A stretch of 33,516 bases of DNA. Origin: Sediminispirochaeta sp. (GTDB taxonomy: Bacteria; Spirochaetota; Spirochaetia; B11-G9). Shown in pieces: positions 1-7,388 of the stretch (the first letter of the stretch is position 1; every line of letters starts with the position of its first letter). The notes under the pieces are model-generated. The model searched no databases and had not been told where the DNA came from. It was given only the letters and a program-made list of their open reading frames with translations. The position numbers were made by a program, and so were the translations under genes. The DNA lies in NCBI GenBank assembly GCA_024763455.1, contig JANTFL010000016.1, forward strand, positions 1 through 33,516, given 5' to 3'.

Positions 1-248
1 TCGCAGGAAAGACCAAGCTGATTGTATACATCCGGTTCTTCTGCGCCCTTCCGGACAGCTTCCTCCAGGGAGTATATGGAATCCAGATACCTGCCTGCTT
101 TATAGTAAATTACCCCCAGATTATACAAAAGCAGAGGGTCAGCAGGATAATCTTTCAGGCATTTCTTTACTATCTTCAACGCTTTTTTGTAGTCCCCCTG
201 CCGCATAAATCGGTCAGCTTGTTCTATTCTTTTTTCCAGATCTTTCAT
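1..248 (-). CDS. TPR-repeat protein, N-terminal part (cut by window edge)
   Basis: The reverse strand is open from an ATG at 248 to the window edge, giving 82 codons of an unfinished protein. The translation starts MKDLEKRIEQADRFM and continues with a helix pair typical of tetratricopeptide repeats: small and aromatic residues recur at TPR spacing (DYKKAL, YNLGVIYYKAGRYLDSI, then a second LEEAV/YNQLGLS repeat). TPR proteins are scaffolds for protein contacts; nothing here shows the partner. There is no signal peptide, so the N-terminus appears cytoplasmic. The region upstream of the ATG has no good Shine-Dalgarno. The C-terminal part and any catalytic domain lie outside the window. Confidence 0.75.
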   Translation of the reverse strand, partial: MKDLEKRIEQADRFMRQGDYKKALKIVKKCLKDYPADPLLLYNLGVIYYKAGRYLDSIYSLEEAVRKGAEEPDVYNQLGLSC

Positions 249-315
249 AAGTTCATTTTAAAAGGTAATACTGTAATTGAAAACCCCGGTCCATACGTGT
301 AAAATAGCCGTTACT

Positions 316-705
316 ATGAAATACTCTCTTTTCATTCAGTTCATTGCGCTTGCCCTGCTTCTATCCGGATGCATACAGAGCAGGAGTACAGAACCAATTG
401 CCGACGATTCCTTTTTTATCAGCAGGAATCACTCTGCCGCTGCAGCAGAAGAGGAACCCTATCAATGCGTCAGACTGAGAAGGGGAGATATCATTGAGCT
501 TGACGGAGAGGTACTGGCGGAGGATTCCCCGTCCGGTAAGATTATAGTACTTAAAACTGCGGCAGGAAGATCTTTTATCCTGGATAAAATCAACGCTGCT
601 GCAGCCGGTTCTTTGCTGAATAAAAAAATCCATGTAAAAGGAAAAGTCCTCTTCGAAGGGAATAATGAGCAACTTCCCATCCTGTCAGTAATTGAGGCGA
701 AATAA
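316..705 (+). CDS. Small lipoprotein with OB-fold-like domain
   Basis: The 129-residue product begins MKYSLFIQFIALALLLSGC, a textbook type II signal peptide with lipobox LSGC, so it should be lipidated on the cysteine and held at a membrane. The mature part has a low-complexity linker, then about 80 residues of alternating beta-strand pattern (RGDIIELDGEVLAED, IIVLKTAAGRSFIL, KIHVKGKVLFEG) suggesting a small OB-fold. A TTG start at 277 would add 13 residues and has an AAGG 10-15 bases upstream; the ATG at 316 is preferred because it places the signal peptide at the N-terminus. No function can be assigned. The secreted protein at 1512 has a similar predicted fold, so the two may be related in role. 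Confidence 0.7.
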   Translation: MKYSLFIQFIALALLLSGCIQSRSTEPIADDSFFISRNHSAAAAEEEPYQCVRLRRGDIIELDGEVLAEDSPSGKIIVLKTAAGRSFILDKINAAAAGSLLNKKIHVKGKVLFEGNNEQLPILSVIEAK

Positions 706-711
706 GAGGCG

Positions 712-1404
712 CTACCGGCGGGAGACAAGAAGCAGAGCAATCTCATTAAAAGTAGCTGTAGTATAATCAGGAGTAATATCTCCGGGATCCTTCCCTCCTG
801 GATTGAACCAGCAGGTATCAATTCCTGCGTTTATCCCCCCCTGTATATCCGAACTCAGGGAATCTCCAATCATCAGGATACCTTCAGTACTCTCCAACCC
901 CATCCGCTGCATGAGTATTTCAAAAATCCTTTTATCCGGTTTTGCAACTCCCTCGGTATCGGAGATGGCAATTTGCTCAAAGTACTTCCCTATTCCCGAA
1001 ATACTCAATCTCGACTGCTGAACCCCGGTTATCCCATTAGTCAAAGCTGCAAGCCGTATTGCACCGTTCAGGGATTCAAGCAGGGCAACTGCTCCTGAAA
1101 GGAGATACCCCCCCTCTGCCAGATACCCAAGATAGAGGGAACTGAACTCTTCCGGATCCCCATGTATATGGTAATGGGAAAAGAGCTGCCGGAACCTTTC
1201 CACCCGTAAAAATTCATTGGTTATCTCCCCCTTCTCGTATTTCTCCCATAGAACGGTGTTAATACCATGATAAACCGGTATTATATCGGGGGGAAAACTA
1301 TCTTGAAAAAGTTTTCTGAAGGCTGAGGAAAGAGCGTTCGCTTCTGATTTTTTATAATCCAGAAGGGTCCCGTCGAGGTCAAAAAAAGCTGTGTGATATT
1401 TCAT
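712..1404 (-). CDS. HAD-superfamily hydrolase, YjjG/YfnB-like phosphatase
   Basis: This 230-residue protein has all four HAD motifs: DLDGTLLD (nucleophile Asp9, Asp11), LTNG (Thr122), Lys155 in VAKPDKR, and GDSLSSDIQGG (Asp181, Asp186). A helical C1 cap lies between motifs I and II. Length and the pattern around motifs I and IV match the YjjG/YfnB group, whose characterised members dephosphorylate nucleoside monophosphates, including non-canonical pyrimidine nucleotides. It is predicted to be cytoplasmic and Mg-dependent. It converges with the lipoprotein gene, leaving 6 bases between stops. No Shine-Dalgarno is visible at the ATG, and a TATAGT hexamer lies only 8-13 bases upstream on the reverse strand, so translation could be leaderless. 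Family is secure; substrate is inferred. Confidence 0.87.
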   Translation of the reverse strand: MKYHTAFFDLDGTLLDYKKSEANALSSAFRKLFQDSFPPDIIPVYHGINTVLWEKYEKGEITNEFLRVERFRQLFSHYHIHGDPEEFSSLYLGYLAEGGYLLSGAVALLESLNGAIRLAALTNGITGVQQSRLSISGIGKYFEQIAISDTEGVAKPDKRIFEILMQRMGLESTEGILMIGDSLSSDIQGGINAGIDTCWFNPGGKDPGDITPDYTTATFNEIALLLVSRR

Positions 1405-1511
1405 GGCTTATACTATACCGTATTTACATAAAAACTCTATAAAGAATTCATATTTTGTTCATATTTAGCTTCTATATTCTGAGCATAACAATTTTTAAAA
1501 GGAGAAAAGAG

Positions 1512-2054
1512 ATGAAAAAAACAAATTTAACAATTTTAGCCTTATTAGTCCTTATGACAATGACAGTTGCAGCGAACGGAGTGAAGGAAAATCCCTCAAC
1601 TGACACCTGGGCACCGGGACAGGGATACAGAATGACTCAGAACGGCACACAGAGTGTTACCCCACCCTATGAAACAGGAGACGAGCTGACTCTTACAGGA
1701 ACCTTGAAGATTTCCGAAAACAACGAGATTGAACTTGTTACCAAAGAAGGAACATTTGATCTCATGTATCCCCGATACAACACACCGGATGTTGATGTAA
1801 AAGAAGGACAGGAAGTTACCGTTAAGGGTTACGAGGTTCCTGCCTACAGATGGAACAGCGAAGAAGATACTAAACACCTTCATGTTGTTGAAGCAACTGT
1901 AGACGGAAAAACATATACCTTTGAAAACTCCTATCAAATGGGACCCGGCAGCAGAACAGCAGGCCGTATGGGCGGAAGAATGGACGGCCAGAGGGGTGGT
2001 AGAACAGGAGACTGGCATAACAATACTATGCCGAGAGGCGGAGCACGCTGGTAA
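1512..2054 (+). CDS. Secreted OB-fold-like protein with Gly/Arg/Met-rich tail
   Basis: The start at 1512 is chosen because AAAGGAGAAAAGAG directly precedes the ATG and the product then opens with a signal peptide (MKKTNLTILALLVLMTMTVA, cleavage near AANG). An upstream in-frame ATG at 1455 would bury it. The sequence after the signal, ANGVKEN, resembles the mature start of the TRAP binding protein in this window (FANGQKEQ). Residues about 35-140 show beta strands separated by turns (DELTLTGTLKISE, VKEGQEVTVKGYEV), compatible with a DUF/OB-like binding fold. The last 35 residues are very rich in Gly, Arg and Met with a single His-Asn-Asn patch, likely disordered, cationic and perhaps metal- or surface-binding. 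I do not recognise a named family. Confidence 0.7.
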   Translation: MKKTNLTILALLVLMTMTVAANGVKENPSTDTWAPGQGYRMTQNGTQSVTPPYETGDELTLTGTLKISENNEIELVTKEGTFDLMYPRYNTPDVDVKEGQEVTVKGYEVPAYRWNSEEDTKHLHVVEATVDGKTYTFENSYQMGPGSRTAGRMGGRMDGQRGGRTGDWHNNTMPRGGARW

Positions 2055-2084
2055 ATATTCCTTTCAGATAATCCAAAGTTTTAG

Positions 2085-2115
2085 AGGGAGCTGTTTGATA
2101 CAGTTCCCTTTTTCT
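2085..2115 (+). terminator. Rho-independent terminator after the secreted protein gene
   Basis: A 9-bp stem with one G-T pair (AGGGAGCTG pairing with CAGTTCCCT, loop TTTGATA) is followed by a run of five T and TCT. It lies 30 bases after the stop at 2054 and separates this gene from the next operon. Confidence 0.85.
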
Positions 2116-2118
2116 ATT

Positions 2119-2147
2119 ATGACATCTGCTATGTTCCATGGTATACT
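2119..2147 (+). promoter_or_regulatory. Sigma70-type promoter of the DRTGG-HydS operon
   Basis: ATGACA at 2119-2124 (5 of 6 to TTGACA) and TATACT at 2142-2147 (5 of 6 to TATAAT) are separated by exactly 17 bases. Transcription would begin near 2154, about 11 bases before the first ATG at 2165, whose TAAGGTGG ribosome site just fits. The preceding terminator makes this the likely sole promoter for the six genes to 5813. Confidence 0.7.
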
Positions 2148-2164
2148 GCATTGTAAGGTGGCTT

Positions 2165-2533
2165 ATGAAACTATCAGATATTATTGAAAGCATTGACGGC
2201 ATCCTGCTTAACGATGCGGCGGATACAAACACGGAGTATACTTCAGCGTACAGTGCTGACCTCTTAAGTGATGTGCTTGCCCTGACTAAGGGCCATACAC
2301 TGTTAATTACCGGAACTGTCTCACTTCAGGTTATCAGAGTGGCAGAAATTCTCGGAATAACGGCAATAATATTTATCAGGGGGAAAATGCCGCCCCCGGA
2401 GGTTATAGAAGCCGCAAAGGCCAAACTTTCTATACCGCTGATTTTTACAAGGAAAACCATGTTTGAAACCAGCGGTCTTCTGTATTCAAAGGGTATTAGA
2501 CCCTGCGAAAACGTACCGGCAGATGAGGTGTAG
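2165..2533 (+). CDS. DRTGG-domain protein 1
   Basis: This 122-residue protein consists of little more than one DRTGG domain, the small ligand-binding-like module first noted in pyrophosphatase and phosphotransacetylase-linked proteins. The core is TKGHTLLITGTVSLQVIRVAEILGITAII, then a PPPEVIEAAKAKLSIPLIFT strand-helix-strand ending in KTMFETSGLL. The translation initiates at the ATG at 2165 after AAGGTGG. It heads a six-gene operon and is followed, one base after its stop, by a paralogue. DRTGG proteins often sit beside sensory hydrogenase genes; here they probably bind a small ligand or a partner protein, which is inference. The kinase, CBS or catalytic domains sometimes fused to DRTGG are absent. 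Confidence 0.8.
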   Translation: MKLSDIIESIDGILLNDAADTNTEYTSAYSADLLSDVLALTKGHTLLITGTVSLQVIRVAEILGITAIIFIRGKMPPPEVIEAAKAKLSIPLIFTRKTMFETSGLLYSKGIRPCENVPADEV

Positions 2534-2534
2534 T

Positions 2535-2879
2535 ATGAAATTGGACGTAATTGCTGAAAAATTAAGCTGGAAACTTCTGACAAAAGTTTCTTTAGGTGAG
2601 ATCGATATTGAAACAGGATATTCCGGGGATCTGTTAAGCGATGTACTTGCCAACGCCGAACCCGGCTCCCTGTGGATTACAATCCAGAAGCACAAAAACA
2701 TCCTGGGGGTTGCGGCGGCAAAGGATATTTCCGCCATTGTCATAACCGGAGGGATTATTCCCGATGATGAACTCGTAGAAACAGCAGAAAAAAGAGACCT
2801 TGCAGTATTCACAACAGAGGAAACTGCCTTTCTTACCTCAGGGAAAGTATACAGACTGATGGAAGAAAATGGTGTTTAA
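2535..2879 (+). CDS. DRTGG-domain protein 2
   Basis: The 114-residue product is a paralogue of the preceding gene: both have the stretch YSxDLLSDVLA near residue 30 and a C-terminal strand-helix-strand. Here the signature reads ISAIVITGGIIPDDELVETAEKRD, closer to the usual DRTGG consensus (VITGG) than in protein 1, whose equivalent is IIFIRG. AGGTG lies upstream of the ATG inside the end of the first gene. Its 3' end overlaps the PHP gene by 11 bases, indicating coupled translation. Tandem divergence suggests that the two may form a heterodimer with one canonical and one altered site; this is inference. Confidence 0.8.
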   Translation: MKLDVIAEKLSWKLLTKVSLGEIDIETGYSGDLLSDVLANAEPGSLWITIQKHKNILGVAAAKDISAIVITGGIIPDDELVETAEKRDLAVFTTEETAFLTSGKVYRLMEENGV

Positions 2880-3609
2880 AACCGATTTACACATACATTC
2901 CACTCTCTCTCCCTGCGGGAGTCTTGAATCAAGCCCGGAAAAGATTGTTGCCGAGGCTGCCCGGAAGGAACTGGATATTATTGCCATCTCGGATCATAAC
3001 AGTACCCGCAACCTTCCCGCTTTCAAAAAAGCAGCGGAGGGTAAAATAGTACCGCTTTTTGGGATAGAGGTTCAAACTATTTCAGAAACCCATATACTTG
3101 TTGTGTTCGAAAAACTTGATGCAGCCATGAGTTTCGGTGATCTCATATACAGAAATCTTCCGGAAATACCGAATAATCCAGATTATTTCGGGGACCAGGT
3201 AGTGGTTGACGAGAGGGAAACTATTCTCGGTTTTGAAGAACGGCTGCTGCTTCAGTCGGTGGGTATGGATGTAGAAGAGGTCTGTCTTAAAGCTCACTCT
3301 TTCGGGGGTCTGGTTTTCCCTGCCCATATTGACAGAGACAGTTTCAGCATACGTTCCCAACTTGGGTACATCCCTGATGAGTTAGACATTGACGGTGTGG
3401 AACTATCAAGAGATCTCTCTATCAGGGAAGCTAAAAAAAAATTCTCTGAGTTTTTTGCACGGTACCCGGTAATAAGGAATTCCGATGCTCACTACATACG
3501 GGATATCGGGTCGGTATTTACCTTCTTCGAGATGGAAGAACCCTCTCTTGCTGAAATGAAACAGGCACTCCTGGAGAGGAACGGCAGGAGGCATTATTTT
3601 GATGCCTGA
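2869..3609 (+). CDS. PHP-domain phosphoesterase
   Basis: The product has 246 residues. The PHP motifs are visible: DLHIHSTLSPCG (motif I, residues 6-17), ISDHN near residue 42, GIEV near 65 with a downstream ETHILVV His, PAHID near 150, and NSDAHY near 205. These His/Asp clusters bind two or three metal ions in PHP phosphoesterases related to histidinol phosphatase and to the exonuclease domain of DNA polymerase III. The substrate is not evident. The genomic context, between DRTGG proteins and GHKL ATPases next to a HydS-like protein, suggests a signalling role such as hydrolysis of a nucleotide or phospho-ligand. The next gene starts inside its last codons (8-bp overlap). Confidence 0.85.
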   Translation: MVFKTDLHIHSTLSPCGSLESSPEKIVAEAARKELDIIAISDHNSTRNLPAFKKAAEGKIVPLFGIEVQTISETHILVVFEKLDAAMSFGDLIYRNLPEIPNNPDYFGDQVVVDERETILGFEERLLLQSVGMDVEEVCLKAHSFGGLVFPAHIDRDSFSIRSQLGYIPDELDIDGVELSRDLSIREAKKKFSEFFARYPVIRNSDAHYIRDIGSVFTFFEMEEPSLAEMKQALLERNGRRHYFDA

Positions 3610-4150
3610 GCTTTCACTGAACATCCTTGACCTGTGTGAAAACAGTTTTTCAGCAGGAGCATCACTGGTTAAGATTTCAATAAGGGAACTGACTTTAGAG
3701 GACAAACTCTACCTTTCGATAATAGATAATGGAAGGGGTATGGATAGAAGTACGGTAGAAAAGGTTTCCGATCCTCTCTATACAACCAAAGAGGGGAAGG
3801 AATGGGGTCTGGGAATTCCGTTTTTAAAACAGACGGCAGATCTTTGCGACGGATCTTTTACTATCTCCTCTGCCCCGGATTCAGGTACAGAGATTACCAT
3901 TACAGCACGGTTATCGCATATCGACCTCCCGCCTCTTGGAGATTTGGCCAAAACCATAGAGGTGATTATTTCCGGTCATCCTGACAAAGATCTCTTGCTT
4001 GCATTACAGAGGGATTCAAATACCTATGAATTCAGTACAGGTATTATACGGAGTGAACTGGAAGGAGTAAGCCTTACCGACCCGGATGTACTCTCCTTTA
4101 TAGAGAGAGATATTGAAGACGGCGTGAGAAAACTGGAGTTAAAGAAGTGA
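3602..4150 (+). CDS. GHKL-type ATPase (histidine-kinase ATP-binding domain only)
   Basis: This 182-residue protein has the Bergerat fold boxes: N-box LDLCENSFSAGA (residues 8-19), G1 IDNGRGMD, and G2 GLGIPFLKQ, followed by the ADLCDGSF and GTEITI strands that end a HATPase_c domain near residue 105. The remaining 75 residues form no recognised dimerisation or phospho-acceptor domain, so it is not a complete histidine kinase. ATG 3602 is preferred over TTG 3599 because AGGAGG lies at 3586-3591 at good spacing. It probably binds ATP and phosphorylates or controls a partner. The last codons overlap the next gene by 4 bases (GTGA). Confidence 0.85.
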   Translation: MPELSLNILDLCENSFSAGASLVKISIRELTLEDKLYLSIIDNGRGMDRSTVEKVSDPLYTTKEGKEWGLGIPFLKQTADLCDGSFTISSAPDSGTEITITARLSHIDLPPLGDLAKTIEVIISGHPDKDLLLALQRDSNTYEFSTGIIRSELEGVSLTDPDVLSFIERDIEDGVRKLELKK

Positions 4151-4572
4151 AAGAGGAAGACTGCCTGCTAAAGTTTGAGATACAGGGAGGCGAATTCCTT
4201 GATTCCGGAGAATCTTCCGCTGTAATCAAAGAGTACCTTAAGAAGATAGGGATCCCCCACCCCTTTATCCGCCGGGTGCTTATTGCTACCTATGAAGCAG
4301 AGATGAATGTTGTTGCCCATGCAGAAAAAGGGACTCTTTGCTTTACAATTGAGGGGGAAACGGTTGTTGTCAGGGTACACGACAAAGGACCGGGTATTCC
4401 TGATATTGAGCTCGCCATGCAGAAGGGGTATTCAACCGCAACCCAGGAAGTTCGGCAGATGGGATTCGGTGCAGGAATGGGGCTGCCGAATATGAAACAG
4501 AACAGTGATACCCTGGTTATCAACACCGAAGTGGGAACAGGAACAGAAGTTATTATGGAGTTTACATTATGA
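4147..4572 (+). CDS. Anti-sigma-factor-like serine kinase (RsbW/RsbT type)
   Basis: The product has 141 residues, the usual size of RsbW/SpoIIAB/RsbT-type ATPases. The N-box is YEAEMNVVAHA, G1 is VHDKGPGIPDIELAM, and G2 is GFGAGMGLPNMKQNSD, ending in GTEVIMEF, all diagnostic of this branch of GHKL ATPases. It starts with GTG at 4147 in a GTGA overlap with the preceding gene, and its own stop overlaps the next ATG (ATGA). Family members phosphorylate an STAS-domain antagonist or bind a sigma factor. No STAS protein or sigma factor is encoded nearby, so the partner is unknown. Together with the 3602 gene it suggests phospho-relay output from the HydS-like sensor. Confidence 0.87.
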   Translation: MKEEDCLLKFEIQGGEFLDSGESSAVIKEYLKKIGIPHPFIRRVLIATYEAEMNVVAHAEKGTLCFTIEGETVVVRVHDKGPGIPDIELAMQKGYSTATQEVRQMGFGAGMGLPNMKQNSDTLVINTEVGTGTEVIMEFTL

Positions 4573-5813
4573 GTGAACACTCAATTATCATTGATGAGAA
4601 TAAGTGTAACGGTTGTACAATCTGCCTCAGAGCCTGTCCGACACAGGCATTAATTGTCCGGAACGGGAAAGCAAAACTGATAAACGATAGATGTATCGAT
4701 TGCGGTGAGTGCATACGCTCATGCCCGGAGAAAGCTATTAAATCAAAACGCGACAATATTGATATTATACAGAACTATAAATATAAACTCCTTGTATATT
4801 CCCCCGTCATTCTTGCCCAGTTCAAGGAGTTTCACTCATGGGAAAAGGTATTGTACCTCTTCCGGCACATGGGCTTTGATGATATCTGCGGTGTTGATAC
4901 GGGGGGATACATAGCTGCTGATATAATTCGAGGATTCCTGAAAAACAAAAAAAACAGTAAAAGACCCTATATTGCTACAAACTGTCCCGCTGTCTGCCGG
5001 CTTATTCAGAGTAAGTATTCCGGACTCGTTGAGCATATACTACCCATGTACAGTATATCGGATATTGCAGGTGAGTATCTCAAACATGCATTTATCAGTA
5101 CGAAAAAAGTTGATCCGGAAGATGTTGGCTTATTCTATATTTCCCCCTGCCCTGCGAAACTGATCCCGACAAACCAGGAAAAGGGCTGTCACAGTATCTT
5201 TGACGGGATTTTCAGCATGGGAGACATCTACAATACCCTGATGAAGATCATGGAAAATGAGGATTTACAGTACACGGAACAGGAGATGGTAACAACCAAG
5301 TTTGCCCTCAGATGGAGCTCTTTTGGTGATGTCGAACATAAATTTAAGGATTTCACAACCTTAAGGATTGACGGGATACGGAATGTCATCCGTTTCCTGA
5401 ACAGACTGGAAAACGGCATTGTAGAAGATGTCGACTTTGTAGATATGTATGCCTGTGACAACGGCTGTGTCGGAGGAGTATTTGCAAAAGAAGACCCCCA
5501 TATTGCTGAATACAGGATAAAACGCATTGCAGATGCGTTCCCGGAAAAAATCTCAAAAAAAATGTTCCCCTGTGATGTGGACTCCTGTGATATCAGAATG
5601 AAATTTGAATATAATCCCAAAATACCAGACAAAGAAGATATGAAGCTGGCAATACAAACACTAGCAGAGATTGAAGCACTCTACGAAAAACTTCCCAAAC
5701 TGGACTGTGCCGCCTGCGGAAGCGCGACATGTTACAACTTTGCCGAAGATATTGTTGTAAGAAAAGATGTGACGATGGATGACTGCCCTATTCTGAAAAA
5801 ATCAGCTCCGTAG
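4569..5813 (+). CDS. HydS-like sensory [FeFe]-hydrogenase-domain protein
   Basis: The 414-residue protein has two [4Fe-4S] ferredoxin motifs (Cys13/16/19/23 and Cys42/45/48/52), an [FeFe]-hydrogenase catalytic-fold domain (about 75-335), and a C-terminal CxxCGxxxC...C iron-sulfur domain of the type found in RnfB/CdhE (Cys380/383/388/406). H-cluster motifs are TNCP (137-140), PCPAK (193-197) and ACDNGCVGG (295-303). The cluster-binding cysteines 139, 194, 296 and 300 remain, but the proton-relay Cys before the first ligand is Asn138 and the acid of motif 2 (usually KxxE) is missing. Sensory enzymes such as Thermotoga HydS also lack the relay Cys. PAS and output domains, common in this group, are absent; partner genes upstream may supply them. 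The stop overlaps the convergent NuoF gene by 12 bases. Confidence 0.88.
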   Translation: MSEHSIIIDENKCNGCTICLRACPTQALIVRNGKAKLINDRCIDCGECIRSCPEKAIKSKRDNIDIIQNYKYKLLVYSPVILAQFKEFHSWEKVLYLFRHMGFDDICGVDTGGYIAADIIRGFLKNKKNSKRPYIATNCPAVCRLIQSKYSGLVEHILPMYSISDIAGEYLKHAFISTKKVDPEDVGLFYISPCPAKLIPTNQEKGCHSIFDGIFSMGDIYNTLMKIMENEDLQYTEQEMVTTKFALRWSSFGDVEHKFKDFTTLRIDGIRNVIRFLNRLENGIVEDVDFVDMYACDNGCVGGVFAKEDPHIAEYRIKRIADAFPEKISKKMFPCDVDSCDIRMKFEYNPKIPDKEDMKLAIQTLAEIEALYEKLPKLDCAACGSATCYNFAEDIVVRKDVTMDDCPILKKSAP

Positions 5814-7379
5814 GATTTCATCTCCGAAATATTGATGAATACTTTGAACCGGAAATTTCAGGGACTGCCCAAGGGGGCAGAATGACGTTTTATTCATTGT
5901 TTCTGAGAGTTTATCCATCTCATTCAGGATTAATTCTTTGTTGTCAGAAGTTTCAAGAAGCTTTACCATATCGTACAAACGGGCTGTACCAATCCTGCAG
6001 GGGACACACTTACCGCAGGATTCGTGCTTAAAGAACAGAAGAACACTCTCGAGATAATCTCTCATGTTAACGGTATTACTTAAAACAAGGATGGCTCCGC
6101 TCCCCAGCATTCCTCCATGATTGCGAACAGAATCATAGTCAAGGGGAATGTCCAGCATTGATTCATCAAAGACTGCACCGGAAGTACCTCCCAGATGAAC
6201 AGCTTTTAAACTCCGCTGTTCCCTCATACCGCCGCCGTAACCGTAAATTATCTGCCGTAAGGTTGTCCCCATAGGCAGCTCTACAATCCCTGTGTACCGT
6301 ACATCACCAAGAATGGTAAAGACCTTGGTTCCCGGACAGCTTTTTGTTCCAAAAGACCTGAACCATTCAGCTCCTTTTAACAGGATAGGAGCAATATTGG
6401 CGAGAGTCTCCACGTTGTTAACCACCGTGGGGGACCCTTTCAAACCATGAGTGCCGGGAAATGGCGGTTTTAATCTCGGGATACCCCTTTTCCCCTCCAT
6501 TGATTCTATTAAAGAAGTTTCTTCACCGCAAACATAGGCACCTGCACCTTTTTTTATCTCGATGTCAAAGGAAAATCCGGAACCGAACAGGTTATGTCCC
6601 AACAAATTGTATTCGTACGCCTGGGATAGTGCTTTTTCCATCCGCTTAATTGAGAGATCATATTCTCCCCGAATGTAGATATACCCTTTTGCAGCACCTG
6701 TGGCATAACCTGCTATAAGCATTCCCTCTAATACCAGATGGGGATTCCCCTCCAAAATAAGTCGGTCCTTAAAGGTTCCCGGTTCTCCTTCGTCGGCGTT
6801 GCATATAATGTATTTCTGATTTCCTTCCGCCTTCCGGGTAAAATCCCACTTCAGACCTGTGGGGAATCCTGCCCCTCCACGGCCCTGTAATCCTGAATTT
6901 TTAATGATCCCGACAACTTTTTCAGGGGAAACTTTTTCCTCAAGGATTTTGCCTATTGCTTCATAACCATGTTCAGCAAAGTACTCAAAAATATTCTCCG
7001 GATCTATTACGCCGCTCAGTGAAAGGACTATTCTGTTCTGCAGTCTTACATCCTGCGGTCCAAGTTCCGAAGTTCTAAACTGCTCCTCTGGAGGTTTTAC
7101 AATGAGGCGGGTAACAACCCGCCCTTTGATAAAATGTTCGTTTATTATCTCATCTATATCAGCTGTAGAAAGATTCCCGTAATGAATGTCCCCGGGATAG
7201 ACACTCAGTCCTATACCGTAATCTTTTAAGCCGGATGATCCGGTTTCCAGGACTTTTACACTATTCAATAAATCAGCTGCTGCAAGTTTTCGTTTCAAAA
7301 TCTCCTCAAATTCCTTGACCCCTGCAGCTACTGTTGAATCATCGATATACAAAAGAGCGTAATAGTTATAAAAGTCCAT
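5802..7379 (-). CDS. NuoF/HydB-like flavoprotein with cysteine-less N-terminal domain
   Basis: This 525-residue subunit has the NuoF core: FMN/NADH-binding GRGGAGFPTGLKW, ADEGEPGTFKDR, and GAGAYVCGEETSLIESMEGKRG, a SLBB-type segment, and the N3-type cluster SCGKCVPCRIG...FCPLG. Its role would be NAD(H) oxidation/reduction by FMN. It differs from the HydB at 10570 in two ways. The N-terminal thioredoxin-like ferredoxin domain (1-100) has no cysteine; the HydB motif ETGCMGPC corresponds to ETGSSGLK. The C-terminal pair of [4Fe-4S] motifs is also missing. It thus lacks three cluster sites and may route electrons only through FMN and the N3-type cluster. It is the last gene of the operon, 9 bases after fdhA. 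Confidence 0.9.
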   Translation of the reverse strand: MDFYNYYALLYIDDSTVAAGVKEFEEILKRKLAAADLLNSVKVLETGSSGLKDYGIGLSVYPGDIHYGNLSTADIDEIINEHFIKGRVVTRLIVKPPEEQFRTSELGPQDVRLQNRIVLSLSGVIDPENIFEYFAEHGYEAIGKILEEKVSPEKVVGIIKNSGLQGRGGAGFPTGLKWDFTRKAEGNQKYIICNADEGEPGTFKDRLILEGNPHLVLEGMLIAGYATGAAKGYIYIRGEYDLSIKRMEKALSQAYEYNLLGHNLFGSGFSFDIEIKKGAGAYVCGEETSLIESMEGKRGIPRLKPPFPGTHGLKGSPTVVNNVETLANIAPILLKGAEWFRSFGTKSCPGTKVFTILGDVRYTGIVELPMGTTLRQIIYGYGGGMREQRSLKAVHLGGTSGAVFDESMLDIPLDYDSVRNHGGMLGSGAILVLSNTVNMRDYLESVLLFFKHESCGKCVPCRIGTARLYDMVKLLETSDNKELILNEMDKLSETMNKTSFCPLGQSLKFPVQSIHQYFGDEILRS

Positions 7380-7388
7380 GGTACCCTT

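Noticed and set aside
1596..2018. A 140-codon minus-strand frame within the secreted protein gene
   Set aside because: The plus-strand gene has a signal peptide, strong ribosome site and terminator; this frame has none.
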